From an uncultured Microbacterium sp. (GTDB lineage: Bacteria; Actinomycetota; Actinomycetes; Actinomycetales; Microbacteriaceae): 64,000 bases of DNA. The translations under genes were made by a program, and so were the position numbers. The stretch covers positions 62,001 to 126,000 of the forward strand of contig NZ_CANKZA010000001.1 in assembly GCF_947488465.1 (NCBI RefSeq), written 5' to 3'. Below the pieces are notes generated by a model that saw nothing but the letters and a program-made list of their open reading frames with translations, did not search any database and had not been told where the DNA came from. Shown in pieces: positions 7,219 through 17,176 of the stretch (position 1 is its first letter; each line of letters starts with the position of its first letter).

Positions 7219-8490
7219 TCAGCCCAGTAGTGCGTGGGCGATCGAGAAGATCGCGAGTCCAGCGAGAGCGCCGACGATCGTGCCGTTCAATCGGATGTAC
7301 TGAAGGTCGCGTCCGACCATGAGCTCGATCTTCTCGGTCGTCTCGGCGGGATCCCACTTCTCGACCGTGTCGGTGATGATCGACGCGATGTCGTGGCGGT
7401 AGCGATCGACGAGGAAGACGGCGGCGTCGGCGACGCGTTTGTCGACGCGGTGCTGGAGGGCGGTGTCGGTCGACAAGCGCGAACCGACTTCGCCGAGTGC
7501 CGCGGTGACCCGGCGGCGCAGGGCGCTGTCCGGATCGTCGAGGGAGCGCAGGAGTCCCGCTTTCGCCGTGTTCCAGGCTTCGGCGGCGAGGGCCTGCACG
7601 CGGGGGCTGTCGAACACGGCGATCTTCGCGTCTTCCAGGCGTGCGATCGTCGCGGGATCGTGCTGCAGGTTGCCGGCGAGGCGAGTGAGGTACGCGTCGA
7701 TCGCGATCCGTGCAGGGTGGTGCGGGTCGGCCTGAACGGCGGCGGCGAACTTCACGGCTTCGTTGTAGACGGTGTCATCGACGAGGCGCATCGCGACGGA
7801 GGGCACCCACGAGGGCAGACGCCGCGAGACCAGTCCGCTGAAGGAGTCGCGGTTGGCGGTCAGCCACGTCGAGATCGAGTCGATTCCGAGGTCGACGGCG
7901 CCGCGGTGGGCATCGGCATCCACCACTCGCTCGAGCCATCCGCCGAGCGCTTCGGCCCACGAGGGGCTCAGGAGATGTTCGCGAGCGAGGTCGGCGATGA
8001 GGTCCTGCACTTCGTCGTCGCTCAGAGCCGTGAGGACGCCCGAGGCCATCGCCGATGCTTCGCGTGCGACGGTCTCGGCGTGCGCGGGATCGCGCAGCCA
8101 CTCGCCCGCCTTCGCGGCGATCCCGGTCGACTCGAGTTTGGCGCGGACGACCGAACCCTCGAGGAAGTTGGTCTCGACGAACTCACCCAGGCTCCGGCCG
8201 ATCTCGTCCTTGCGCCGCGGGATGATCGCGGTGTGCGGGATCGGAATGCCGAGCGGATGCCGGAAGAGCGCCGTCACGGCGAACCAGTCCGCGAGGGCAC
8301 CGACCATGCCGCCCTCCGCGGCTGCGCGCACGTACGCCATCCACGGGTACTGCTCCTGCAGCACGAAAGCGATCACGAACACGACCGCCATGAGGATCAG
8401 TGCACCGAGCGCGACGCCCTTCATCACGTGGAGGGCTCGGCGACGCTCCTGATCTGCGGGGCTGAGGAGCTCAGTCGGGGTGCGGGCCAT
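7219..8490 (-). CDS. DUF445-family membrane protein
   Basis: A 423-residue protein. A transmembrane helix at ~27-47 is followed by AEGGMVGALADWFAVTALFRHPLGIPIPHTAIIPRRKDEIG, the DUF445 hallmark (two parts quoted as one consensus region, residues ~58-98). A long helical soluble region then leads to a C-terminal hydrophobic helix (GTIVGALAGLAIFSIAHALLG). This is the YjiN/YheB family, whose function is not firmly known. It is divergent from the CsoR-type regulator gene across 65 bp. Confidence 0.9.
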   Translation of the reverse strand: MARTPTELLSPADQERRRALHVMKGVALGALILMAVVFVIAFVLQEQYPWMAYVRAAAEGGMVGALADWFAVTALFRHPLGIPIPHTAIIPRRKDEIGRSLGEFVETNFLEGSVVRAKLESTGIAAKAGEWLRDPAHAETVAREASAMASGVLTALSDDEVQDLIADLAREHLLSPSWAEALGGWLERVVDADAHRGAVDLGIDSISTWLTANRDSFSGLVSRRLPSWVPSVAMRLVDDTVYNEAVKFAAAVQADPHHPARIAIDAYLTRLAGNLQHDPATIARLEDAKIAVFDSPRVQALAAEAWNTAKAGLLRSLDDPDSALRRRVTAALGEVGSRLSTDTALQHRVDKRVADAAVFLVDRYRHDIASIITDTVEKWDPAETTEKIELMVGRDLQYIRLNGTIVGALAGLAIFSIAHALLG

Positions 8491-8555
8491 CAGGCTATGG
8501 TGTCACGCGCACCGCCCCGGAGCGCGCGGCGCTCCCGGCGCGTATTCTGGCGGGC

Positions 8556-8828
8556 GTGATCGACGACATCAAGAAGCGCGCCCGGCACCGCACCAGCATC
8601 CTGGAGGGACAGGTGCGTGGACTTGCGAAGATGATCGAAAACGAGGACTACTGCATGGACATCATCGCCCAGTCCCGGGCGATCCAGAAGGCACTCGCGT
8701 CGCTCGACAAGCTCCTCCTCGAGAATCACCTGCGCACGCACGTGGCGCACATGTTCGCCGAGGGCGGCGAGGATCGCGAGCGGGCAATCGCGGAGCTGCT
8801 CAAGGCCTACGATCTCGAGACCCGCTGA
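8556..8828 (+). CDS. CsoR/RcnR/FrmR-family metal- or stress-sensing repressor
   Basis: The 90-residue all-helical protein contains RARHRTSILEGQVRGLAKMIE and DYCMDIIAQSRAIQKALASL, the DUF156 pattern. CsoR binds copper through Cys-His-Cys. Here the ligand positions read C33, H58 and H62, so the second cysteine is replaced by histidine, closer to RcnR- or FrmR-like sites. Copper sensing is therefore uncertain. It faces the DUF445 gene across a 65-bp divergent region, the likeliest target; no metal pump is adjacent. Confidence 0.9.
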   Translation: MIDDIKKRARHRTSILEGQVRGLAKMIENEDYCMDIIAQSRAIQKALASLDKLLLENHLRTHVAHMFAEGGEDRERAIAELLKAYDLETR

Positions 8829-8831
8829 GGT

Positions 8832-9992
8832 TCAGCTGCTGACGGGACCGAGCCACGCCGAGGCGACTGTCGCGTGCGCCGACTCGGGGTCGGACGGGTG
8901 GAACATCCCGGCCAGCACGTCGCGGTACAAGCGGCTGAGCTCGGAGCGGGTGAAGTAGGACGATCCGCCGGTGACCAGCATCGCCTCGTCGACGATCTGC
9001 TTGGCCGCGACGACCGCGCGATGCTTGAGCCCGGAGAGCTTCGCGAACCAGAGGGCGCCGTGATCGGCCTGCGCGTCGACGTCGCGCGCGAGGCCGTCGA
9101 TCTGGGGGAGAAGGCCGTCGTAGGCGAGGGCCATCTCGGCGATGCGCCAGCGGATGTCGGGGTCGTCGCTGTAGGGCTTGCCGGTCTTTTTCGAACTGCG
9201 ATGTTTCGCGGTCTCGACCGCGAGATCGAGCGCGCGGCGCGCGATCCCGGTGTAGACCGAGGCCAGCAGGACCTCGAAGACGCTGAAGATGCCGAAGACG
9301 ATCGGATCGGGGTTCGGACCGGGAGCGACCCGGCGGACGACCCGGTCCGCCGGGGCTACGGCCCCGCGCAGTTCGGTCGTGCGCGACTGGGTACCCCGCA
9401 TCCCGAGCGTGTCCCAGTCGTCGCGGGTGTGGACGGCGTCCGTCCGCGGCACGAACGCGTAGATCAGCTGCGGATCGTCCGGATCCGTGGTGTCGAGACC
9501 GTGGAGCCCCAGGTGCGTCCAGACGGGACCGAGCGAGGTGAAGATCTTCGTGCCGGTGAACGCGTAGCCGCCGTCTTCTTGCGGCACGGCGGTCGTGTCG
9601 CTGCCGAAAAGCACCAGGTCGTTGCCCGCCTCGCTGATCCCGAACGCGAACACCTCACCGGCGGCGGCGCCCTCCTGCACGAATCGCAGATCGTCGATCC
9701 CGCGGTCGGCGAGCACCTGGGCGACACCCGTCCACACGAGGTGCATGTTGATCGCGAGAGCGGTGGATGGCGCCGCGGATGCCAGGCGCTGCTGCAGGAT
9801 GGCAGCCTCGGCGAGTCCCAGGCCTGCTCCACCGAGCGCCGTGGGAACGAGGATCGCGAGATATCCGGCGTCGCGGAGCTCGGCGAGGTCTTCCCCCGGG
9901 AACCGGTTCTCGGCATCCACGGCCGTCGCGCGAGAACGGATGCGCTCGAGGAGGTCGTCGGGGAGCAGGAGGGTCGGGTCGAATGAGCTCAC
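8832..9992 (-). CDS. Acyl-CoA dehydrogenase family protein
   Basis: Start taken as GTG 9992 (VSSFDPTLLLPDDL), giving 386 residues, normal for the family. An N-terminal helical domain (GYLAILVPTALGGAGLGLAEAA) comes first. The FAD-binding middle strand region follows (VFAFGISEAGNDLVLFG, YAFTGTKIFTSLGPVWTHLGL), then a C-terminal helical domain ending with GGSSYFTRSELSRLYRDVLAGMFHP (quoted in two parts). It oxidises an acyl-CoA or related thioester using FAD; the FTRSELSR end resembles the broad-function branch. No electron-transfer flavoprotein genes are nearby. Confidence 0.88.
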   Translation of the reverse strand: MSSFDPTLLLPDDLLERIRSRATAVDAENRFPGEDLAELRDAGYLAILVPTALGGAGLGLAEAAILQQRLASAAPSTALAINMHLVWTGVAQVLADRGIDDLRFVQEGAAAGEVFAFGISEAGNDLVLFGSDTTAVPQEDGGYAFTGTKIFTSLGPVWTHLGLHGLDTTDPDDPQLIYAFVPRTDAVHTRDDWDTLGMRGTQSRTTELRGAVAPADRVVRRVAPGPNPDPIVFGIFSVFEVLLASVYTGIARRALDLAVETAKHRSSKKTGKPYSDDPDIRWRIAEMALAYDGLLPQIDGLARDVDAQADHGALWFAKLSGLKHRAVVAAKQIVDEAMLVTGGSSYFTRSELSRLYRDVLAGMFHPSDPESAHATVASAWLGPVSS

Positions 9993-9996
9993 GATC

Positions 9997-10034
9997 CCAT
10001 CCTGCCCCTGTCGGCGCGGGACGGGGCAGGATGG
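9997..10034. promoter_or_regulatory. 12-bp inverted repeat in a 46-bp divergent intergenic region
   Basis: CCATCCTGCCCC at 9997-10008 and GGGGCAGGATGG at 10023-10034 are perfect complements around a 14-nt spacer. The arms cover the ribosome-binding regions of both flanking divergent genes (acyl-CoA dehydrogenase and a hypothetical protein). It may act as an operator or as a structure hiding both start sites. Confidence 0.5.
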
Positions 10035-10038
10035 AGGG

Positions 10039-10443
10039 ATGATCTCCACCGATTTGGCCCTCGCCCTGCGCGACGCGGGGCTCGTGTGGCGGCCCACCTC
10101 CGGAGATCGGTTTCAGCTGGATGAGCCGGAGTTCGAGGCCGATGTCTTCACCGTGAGTGAGATGACGATCGAGCCGCGCGAGTATCCGACGGGAGCGATC
10201 CTCGCCTTCAACGGCACGACCGAGTGGGCCCTGGATTCCGTCGCTCAGGGTGACGCCCTGTGGTTGACGCGGGAGGATCAGCTGCGTGAACTGCTGCGCG
10301 GCGCGTTCCGGCTCCTCGAGCGCACGGACGATTCGCACCGCGTCGAGATCGTGTTCGCGGGGGAGCGGAGGGCGTTCGAGCATCCCCAACCGGAGGATGC
10401 ATATGCGCTCGCGCTCCTGCACGTGCTCCGTCGGATCGCCTGA
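10039..10443 (+). CDS. Conserved hypothetical protein
   Basis: The 134-residue soluble protein starts at ATG 10039 behind GGATGGAGGG. It begins MISTDLALALRDAGLVWRPTSGDRF and is rich in acidic residues. YPTGAILAFNGTTEWALD and FRLLERTDDSHRVEI follow (each quoted in part). No catalytic motif, cysteine or membrane segment is visible. Similar proteins occur in many Microbacteriaceae, sometimes with a pilus-assembly label that the sequence does not justify. It ends 6 bp from the convergent hydrolase gene. Confidence 0.7.
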   Translation: MISTDLALALRDAGLVWRPTSGDRFQLDEPEFEADVFTVSEMTIEPREYPTGAILAFNGTTEWALDSVAQGDALWLTREDQLRELLRGAFRLLERTDDSHRVEIVFAGERRAFEHPQPEDAYALALLHVLRRIA

Positions 10444-10449
10444 GCCGGG

Positions 10450-11205
10450 TCAGCGCAGCGCCGCGCGCAGGTGCGCGAGGGTGTCCTCCGGCTTGTCGCG
10501 GTGCGGTGAATGTCCGGCGCCGGCGACGATCGACATCGTCACGACCGGATTCTGCCGCACGTCGTCTGCCAGTGCCCCGGTGAAGATCGAGTAGACCTTC
10601 GGGTCGCTCGCGATGATGTGGGTGGGCACGGTGAGCCTCGCCGCGGCCGCCCGCACGTCCCACGGCGTGTTCTGGATGCTGGTCTGTTCGACGGCCCAGC
10701 GGCTCGCCTGCCGGGCCGACAGTGCCTTGAGTTCGATGTCGTGCGGATGCCAGTCCGGGTGCTCCGCGCGCACGGCATCTTCAGTCGGATCGGCGAACGC
10801 GCGCCGCTGGCTGTTGCGGACCACCTGTCGGTCACGGTCGGCCAGGTGGACGGCCGGATCGATCAGAACGAGCCGGCGCGTCCAGGCCGGCACGTCCGCG
10901 CTCGCGAGCGTCGCGGCGGCACCGCCCAGCGAGTGTCCGATGACGAGATCCCACGGTTCGCCGTCCGGTGCACCGGTATGGACGACATCGGCGGCATAGG
11001 CGGCGATCGAGTAGTCGAGCGCGCGCGGCGCGAGCCCGTGACCGCGCAGATCGACGGCCTGCGCCTGCCAGCCGGCATCCGCCAACGCGACCCCGTAGCG
11101 CCACATGAGCGCGCCGTTCGAGCCGAGACCGTGGATCAGCAGCGCATGCTGGCGGGCATGCGGAGATCCCCAGGAGAGCGTCGGGAGCGTGACGGGTGCA
11201 GGCAT
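10450..11205 (-). CDS. Alpha/beta-fold hydrolase
   Basis: The 251-residue protein has the complete alpha/beta hydrolase layout. LLIHGLGSNG (residues 22-31) forms the oxyanion region, VDLRGHG follows, and the nucleophile elbow GHSLGG places Ser92. An acid lies in IIASDPK (~Asp201) and the catalytic His is in GAGHSPHRD (~231). Start is ATG 11205. The substrate is unknown. It follows the MFS gene by 23 bp on the same strand, so cotranscription is likely. Confidence 0.92.
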   Translation of the reverse strand: MPAPVTLPTLSWGSPHARQHALLIHGLGSNGALMWRYGVALADAGWQAQAVDLRGHGLAPRALDYSIAAYAADVVHTGAPDGEPWDLVIGHSLGGAAATLASADVPAWTRRLVLIDPAVHLADRDRQVVRNSQRRAFADPTEDAVRAEHPDWHPHDIELKALSARQASRWAVEQTSIQNTPWDVRAAAARLTVPTHIIASDPKVYSIFTGALADDVRQNPVVTMSIVAGAGHSPHRDKPEDTLAHLRAALR

Positions 11206-11228
11206 GGATCCAGCGTACGAGCGTGCGG

Positions 11229-12452
11229 TCAGGTGATGACGTCGACCGGCGCGGTATCGGGGATCGGGCTGACGTCGCGGCCACGGAGGTCGGGGAAGCC
11301 CCCGACGAACACGGCCGAGACGATGACGCCGGCAATGGCGAAGGCGGCGGCCGCCCAGTATGCGCCGGCGGGGCCGACGCCGTCGATCAAGAAGCCGGCG
11401 ATCGCCGAACCGAGAGCCGCGCCGATCAGCTGCCCCGTACCGATCCAGCCGTAGGCCTCGGCGGTGTCGCTGAATCTGACGCTCGCCGAGGTCATCGCGA
11501 ACATCATCGCCAGCGCCGGGGCGATGCCGACACCGGCGACGAGGAGAGACGCCGAGACCCACCACGCGGTGGTGTCGGTGATGTCGATCACCGCGAACAC
11601 CGTCAGCACGAGGCCGAGCGTCACCGCACCGAACCGGCGGGCCATCGACCAGGGCCCGATCGGCACGTGCCCGAAAGCGAGGCCGCCGGCGAGGCTGCCG
11701 ATGGCGAAGACGGCCAGAACCAGGCCCGCCTCGAGGCCTCCGTGGCCGAACGTCGCGACGACGCCGGCCTCGACCGCCGCGCACGCGCCGATCAGAAGGA
11801 AGCCGGTAACGGTGGCCAGGAGCACCACGGGACTGCGGAGGACCTTTCCGAATGCGCGGCGACTGCGCGGGATGCGTACCCGACCCACCTCGGGGGAGAG
11901 GATGAACCACGCGCCGCCGCCGAGGAGGATCACGACGATCAGCAGGAGTCCGGGCACCGTGCCGACCTGGGTCGCCACCACGGTGATGACGACGGGCGCG
12001 AGGATCCAGATGATCTCCTGCAGGCTCGCGTCGAGTGAGAACAGCGGGGTGAGCTGGCGCGAGTTCACGAGCTTCGGGTAGATCGTGCGGACAGCGGACT
12101 GTACCGGGGGCGTCGACAGGCCCGCGAGCAGGCCGAAGAACATGTATCCCGCAACCTCCATCGGCACGAGGGCCAGGACGAGGATCGCGGCCGCGCACAC
12201 GGCGGTGGTCAGGGTCAGGACGCGACGGATGCCCCAGATACCCATCCAGCGGCTCGTCACTGGTCCGCTGGTTGCCTGCCCGATCGACGCCGCGGCAAGC
12301 ACGAGACCCGCGGCGCCGTAGGAACCGGTCGTCTGTTCGACGTGCAACAGGATCGCCAGGCTGGTCATGCCGTTGGGGAACCGCGCCGTCAGTTGCGCCG
12401 CAATGATGCGTGCCACGCCCGGCACGCGCAGCAATTCCCGGTATCCCGCCAC
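11229..12452 (-). CDS. Major facilitator superfamily transporter
   Basis: A 407-residue protein with about 12 hydrophobic segments. The N-terminus MAGYRELLRVPGVARIIAAQ and the loop TSRWMGIWGIRRVL between TM2 and TM3 correspond to the MFS signature with basic residues. The second half is hydrophobic throughout, with GTGQLIGAALGSAIAGFLID as a late helix. Probably a drug/proton antiporter or sugar exporter; the substrate cannot be read. First gene of a pair with the hydrolase. Confidence 0.88.
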   Translation of the reverse strand: MAGYRELLRVPGVARIIAAQLTARFPNGMTSLAILLHVEQTTGSYGAAGLVLAAASIGQATSGPVTSRWMGIWGIRRVLTLTTAVCAAAILVLALVPMEVAGYMFFGLLAGLSTPPVQSAVRTIYPKLVNSRQLTPLFSLDASLQEIIWILAPVVITVVATQVGTVPGLLLIVVILLGGGAWFILSPEVGRVRIPRSRRAFGKVLRSPVVLLATVTGFLLIGACAAVEAGVVATFGHGGLEAGLVLAVFAIGSLAGGLAFGHVPIGPWSMARRFGAVTLGLVLTVFAVIDITDTTAWWVSASLLVAGVGIAPALAMMFAMTSASVRFSDTAEAYGWIGTGQLIGAALGSAIAGFLIDGVGPAGAYWAAAAFAIAGVIVSAVFVGGFPDLRGRDVSPIPDTAPVDVIT

Positions 12453-12831
12453 CTCTCCACGCTACCGCTCGCGCGGCGCCGGCCGACACGCCGACGACAC
12501 GCCCACCCGTGTTTCCACAGGGGAAGTGATGTCGGTGGCCCGGCGTAGCGTGCGGTCTGTGGATGGATGCCGGAGCCGCGCACGAAATGCGCGTGATTCA
12601 GGCGTTTTCCGATGCGAAGAAAAGGGGCGCTGTTGTGGATGAAACGGTGGACAACATGTGTTGTACCTGTTGAGAACGGTGCAAAACTACACGGATGTAA
12701 CTACTACCCCTTGTGGTGCTATCCAATGTCCGTACCCATATGTAGTATTGGACTCCCGGTGGAGGTTTGCCGGTCACCGGCACCTCACGGGTACCACCCA
12801 CGGGACGATTTCAGGGGAGAAAACAGAGAAC
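12453..12831. promoter_or_regulatory. 379-bp divergent intergenic region with the nrd promoter
   Basis: It separates the MFS gene from nrdH and holds no credible gene. The part from 12640 on is less GC-rich than its surroundings. It contains candidate tandem NrdR boxes (12701-12748, listed separately) and a further dyad ACAACA-tg-TGTTGT at 12651-12664. The Shine-Dalgarno GGGGAG at 12814-12819 precedes nrdH. Confidence 0.6.
12701..12748 (+). promoter_or_regulatory. Candidate tandem NrdR boxes upstream of nrdHIEF
   Basis: Box 1 (12701-12716, CTACTACCCCTTGTGG) keeps the outer arms aCwA...TwGtG of the NrdR consensus. Box 2 (12733-12748, TACCCATATGTAGTAT) matches 10 of 16 consensus positions, including ATAT and TAGT. 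The starts are 32 bp apart, about three helical turns, the spacing typical of paired NrdR sites. NrdR represses ribonucleotide reductase genes according to ATP/dATP. Assignment inferred from pattern and position. Confidence 0.55.
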
Positions 12832-13065
12832 ATGGCGATCACGGTTTACACGAAGCCTTCATGCGTGCAGTGCAACGCGACCTACCGCGCACTCGACTCG
12901 AAGGGCATCGAATACGACATCCTCGACCTGTCGGAAGACCCGGCGGCGCTCGAGCACGTGAAGTCGCTCGGCTATCTGCAGGCACCCGTCGTCGTCACCG
13001 ACGAGGGTCACTGGTCGGGCTTCCGTCCCGACAAGATCGACGAGCTCGCCAGCCGCTTGGCCTGA
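12832..13065 (+). CDS. nrdH: Glutaredoxin-like electron donor NrdH
   Basis: The 77-residue thioredoxin-fold protein starts at ATG 12832 after GGGGAGAAAACAGAGAAC. MAITVYTKPSCVQCNATYRAL carries the redox motif CVQC. The conserved C-terminal W-S-G-F-R-P (HWSGFRPDKI) is the NrdH hallmark for recognition by thioredoxin reductase. It reduces the class Ib reductase NrdEF. First gene of nrdHIEF. Confidence 0.96.
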   Translation: MAITVYTKPSCVQCNATYRALDSKGIEYDILDLSEDPAALEHVKSLGYLQAPVVVTDEGHWSGFRPDKIDELASRLA

Positions 13066-13110
13066 CGTCCCGTGTGACGACGCTCGATCAACGACGGCAG
13101 GAGAGCGGAC

Positions 13111-13542
13111 ATGCTGACAGCGACGCGCGCTCCGTTGCTCGTCTACTTTTCGAGCATTTCGGGGAATACGGCACGCTTCGTCGAGAAGCTGGGTCTTCGC
13201 GCCGTGCGCATTCCGCTCCTGCCGTCCGACCCGGCCGCGGTGGTCGATGAGCCCTACGTGCTCGTCACCCCCACGTACGGGGGCGGGCAGGGACGCGGAG
13301 AGGAAAAGGGTGCTGTACCCAAGCAAGTCATCCGCTTCCTCAACGATGAGGGACACCGGAAGAACATCCGCGGAGTGATCTCGGCGGGCAACACCAACTT
13401 CGGCGAGGCGTTCTGTCTCGCCGGCGACATCATCAGTCGCAAGTGCTCCGTGCCGCACTTGTATCGACTAGAACTTTTCGGCACGCCAGAGGACGTCACC
13501 CGCGTGGGCGACGGATTGGAACGATGGTGGAAGCTGCAGTGA
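13111..13542 (+). CDS. nrdI: Flavodoxin-like NrdI, activator of class Ib ribonucleotide reductase
   Basis: A 143-residue protein with the FMN-binding pattern of Nrd[18 protein letters not shown] near the start, [10 protein letters not shown], and [18 protein letters not shown]. NrdI supplies an oxidant to assemble the dimanganese-tyrosyl radical of NrdF. It follows nrdH by 45 bp and its 3' end overlaps the nrdE start. Confidence 0.96.
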   Translation: MLTATRAPLLVYFSSISGNTARFVEKLGLRAVRIPLLPSDPAAVVDEPYVLVTPTYGGGQGRGEEKGAVPKQVIRFLNDEGHRKNIRGVISAGNTNFGEAFCLAGDIISRKCSVPHLYRLELFGTPEDVTRVGDGLERWWKLQ

Positions 13543-15680
13543 CCGAGGCGATTGTCAAGAACGACGCGCGATTCGACGGGATGGACTACCACGCCCTCAA
13601 CGCGATGTTGAACCTGTACGGCGAAGACGGGAAGATCCAGTTCGACGCCGACAAGCGCGCCGCGCGGGAGTACTTCCTCCAGCACGTCAACCAGAACACG
13701 GTGTTCTTCCACTCGCTCAAGGAGCGCCTGGACTACCTCGTGGAGAAGGAGTACTACGAGGGCGCTGTGCTCGAGAAGTACTCCCTCGAGTTCATCCAGA
13801 AGCTCAACGACTTCGCCTACGGGAAGAAATTCCGCTTCGAGACGTTCCTCGGCGCGTTCAAGTACTACACGAGCTACACGCTGAAGACCTTCGACGGCAA
13901 GCGCTACCTCGAGCGTTTCGAAGACCGCGTCGTGATGACCGCGCTCGGTCTCGCAGACGGCGACGAGAAGCTCGCGCACGATCTCGTCGAGGAGATCATC
14001 TCCGGCCGCTTCCAGCCCGCGACGCCGACGTTCCTCAACTCGGGCAAGGCGCAGCGCGGTGAGCTCGTCTCGTGCTTCCTGCTGCGCATCGAAGACAACA
14101 TGGAGTCGATTTCGCGCGGAATCAACTCGTCGCTGCAGCTGAGCAAGCGCGGCGGGGGTGTCGCGCTGCTGCTCTCGAACATCCGCGAATCGGGTGCGCC
14201 GATCAAGCAGATCGAAAACCAGTCCTCGGGAATCATCCCGGTCATGAAGCTCCTCGAGGACAGCTTCAGCTACGCTAACCAGCTCGGCGCGCGTCAGGGT
14301 GCCGGAGCGGTGTACCTGAACGCCCATCACCCCGACATCATGCGATTCCTCGACACGAAGCGTGAGAACGCCGACGAGAAGATCCGCATCAAGACGCTGT
14401 CGCTGGGTGTCGTCGTGCCGGACATCACGTTCGAGCTGGCGAAGAACGGCGAGGACATGTACCTGTTCTCCCCGTACGACGTCGAGAAGGTCTACGGAGT
14501 GCCATTCGGCGACATCTCGGTCACCGAGAAGTATCGCGAGATGGTCGACGACGCACGCATCAAGAAGACCAAGATCAACGCCCGCGAGTTCTTCCAGACG
14601 ATCGCCGAGATCCAGTTCGAATCCGGCTACCCGTACATCATGTTCGAAGACACGGTGAACAAGGCGAACCCGATCAAGGGTCGCATCAACATGTCGAACC
14701 TCTGCAGCGAGATCCTGCAGGTGAACACGCCGACGACCTACAACGAGGACCTCTCGTACAAGGAGATCGGTAAGGACATCTCCTGCAACCTCGGGTCGAT
14801 GAACATCGCGTTGTCGATGGATGCCGATGACCTCGGCCAGACGGTCGAGACCGCCATCCGCGCCCTCAGCGCCGTCAGCGAGCAGAGCCACATCGCGTCG
14901 GTTCGCTCGATCGAGGACGGCAACGACCGCTCGCACGCGATCGGCCTCGGTCAGATGAACCTGCACGGTTACCTCGCGCGCGAGCACGTGCACTACGGCT
15001 CCGAAGAAGGCATCGACTTCACGAACATCTACTTCTACACGGTGCTCTTCCACGCGCTGCGTGCATCGAACAACCTGGCCATCGAGAAGGGTGAAGCCTT
15101 CGACGGGTTCGAGGACTCGACCTACGCAAGTGGGGCGTTCTTCGACAAGTACATCGAGCGCGCCTGGGTTCCCGAGACCGAGAAGGTCGCAGAGCTCTTC
15201 GCCGGCAAGCACATCCCGACGCAGGAGGACTGGACGGCGCTGAAGGCATCCATCCAGCAGCACGGTATCTACAACCAGAACCTGCAGGCCGTGCCGCCGA
15301 CGGGGTCGATCTCGTACATCAACAACTCGACGTCGTCGATCCACCCGATCGCCTCGAAGATCGAGATCCGCAAGGAAGGCAAGCTCGGCCGCGTCTACTA
15401 CCCGGCCGCGTTCATGACGAACGACAACCTGGAGTACTACCAGGACGCGTATGAGATCGGCTACGAGAAGGTCATCGACACGTACGCCGCGGCGACGCAG
15501 CACGTCGACCAGGGCCTCTCGCTGACGCTGTTCTTCAAGGACACCGCCACCACGCGCGACATCAACAAGGCGCAGATCTACGCGTGGCGCAAGGGCATCA
15601 AGACGATCTACTACATCCGCCTGCGGCAGATGGCGCTCGAGGGCACGGACATGAGCGAGTGCGTCTCGTGCATGCTGTGA
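13524..15680 (+). CDS. nrdE: Class Ib ribonucleoside-diphosphate reductase alpha subunit NrdE
   Basis: Start at ATG 13524 ([21 protein letters not shown]), overlapping nrdI by 19 bp, gives 718 residues, as expected for Nrd[18 protein letters not shown] holds one active-site cysteine, [12 protein letters not shown] the partner, and the last residues SECVSCML the redox-shuttle pair that NrdH reduces. It reduces ribonucleotides to deoxyribonucleotides. There is no N-terminal ATP-cone, as usual for class Ib enzymes. Confidence 0.97.
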   Translation: MVEAAVTEAIVKNDARFDGMDYHALNAMLNLYGEDGKIQFDADKRAAREYFLQHVNQNTVFFHSLKERLDYLVEKEYYEGAVLEKYSLEFIQKLNDFAYGKKFRFETFLGAFKYYTSYTLKTFDGKRYLERFEDRVVMTALGLADGDEKLAHDLVEEIISGRFQPATPTFLNSGKAQRGELVSCFLLRIEDNMESISRGINSSLQLSKRGGGVALLLSNIRESGAPIKQIENQSSGIIPVMKLLEDSFSYANQLGARQGAGAVYLNAHHPDIMRFLDTKRENADEKIRIKTLSLGVVVPDITFELAKNGEDMYLFSPYDVEKVYGVPFGDISVTEKYREMVDDARIKKTKINAREFFQTIAEIQFESGYPYIMFEDTVNKANPIKGRINMSNLCSEILQVNTPTTYNEDLSYKEIGKDISCNLGSMNIALSMDADDLGQTVETAIRALSAVSEQSHIASVRSIEDGNDRSHAIGLGQMNLHGYLAREHVHYGSEEGIDFTNIYFYTVLFHALRASNNLAIEKGEAFDGFEDSTYASGAFFDKYIERAWVPETEKVAELFAGKHIPTQEDWTALKASIQQHGIYNQNLQAVPPTGSISYINNSTSSIHPIASKIEIRKEGKLGRVYYPAAFMTNDNLEYYQDAYEIGYEKVIDTYAAATQHVDQGLSLTLFFKDTATTRDINKAQIYAWRKGIKTIYYIRLRQMALEGTDMSECVSCML

Positions 15681-16691
<1,011 letters not shown>

Positions 16692-16730
16692 GAACCGCGG
16701 ACTTCCTGCGGCGTATCGGATGTCGAAAGG

Positions 16731-16767
16731 CCTCCGGCTTCGCGCTCATCTCGAGCGGTGCCGGAGG
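16731..16767 (+). terminator. Terminator hairpin after nrdF
   Basis: CCTCCGGC (16731-16738) pairs with GCCGGAGG (16760-16767), with a second internal stem CGCTC/GAGCG. It lies 39 bp after the nrdF stop and before the convergent VOC relic. Confidence 0.6.
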
Positions 16768-16788
16768 TCTTCGCCGTGCGTGGGTGAT

Positions 16789-17010
16789 TCAGCCCGCGGC
16801 GACGGCGAAGAGAGAGCGGATGTTGCCCTCTGGATCTGCGAAGAACGCGGTGTGGTGACCCCAGTCGGTCAACACCGACGCAGCGACGAGGGCCCCGCCG
16901 TGGGCGGTGATCTTCGCCAGGTGAACATCTATCTCGTTGACTCTAGATCCACGTACCGGCACCCGGTGCTCGCCGCTCCCGCGTGGGAGCTCAGTCGTAG
17001 CCGAGGACCA
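16789..17010 (-). pseudogene. Remnant of a VOC (glyoxalase-like) family protein
   Basis: The minus strand reads GSGEHRVPVRGSRVNEIDVH and then LTDWGHHTAFFADPEGN..LFAVAAG. WGHxTAFxxDPxGN with a final LFAVA is the C-terminal betaalphabetabetabeta module of VOC proteins. The N-terminal half of the fold is not recognisable upstream, where frames are broken by stops. Probably a decayed dioxygenase/glyoxalase-like gene. An open frame continues to 17304 but its sequence has no family character. Confidence 0.6.
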
Positions 17011-17176
17011 CGCAGACGGCGGTATCGGTCGATGGTTCGAGAGTGCGCGGGGGTTGGTCTTCGTCCACGCTCCCACGGTAGGGCTGTCCGCCTCTGCGAC
17101 CATCAGCGGCTCGCCGTGACAATTCGCACGGCCGACCTCCGGCCACGCAGCGGCGCGGCCTTCTAGAATCGGTGTC

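Noticed and set aside
10450..12489. A single 679-codon minus-strand frame covering the hydrolase and the MFS region
   Set aside because: Only the 3' third is the alpha/beta hydrolase (start ATG 11205). The upstream part is out of frame with the real MFS transporter.
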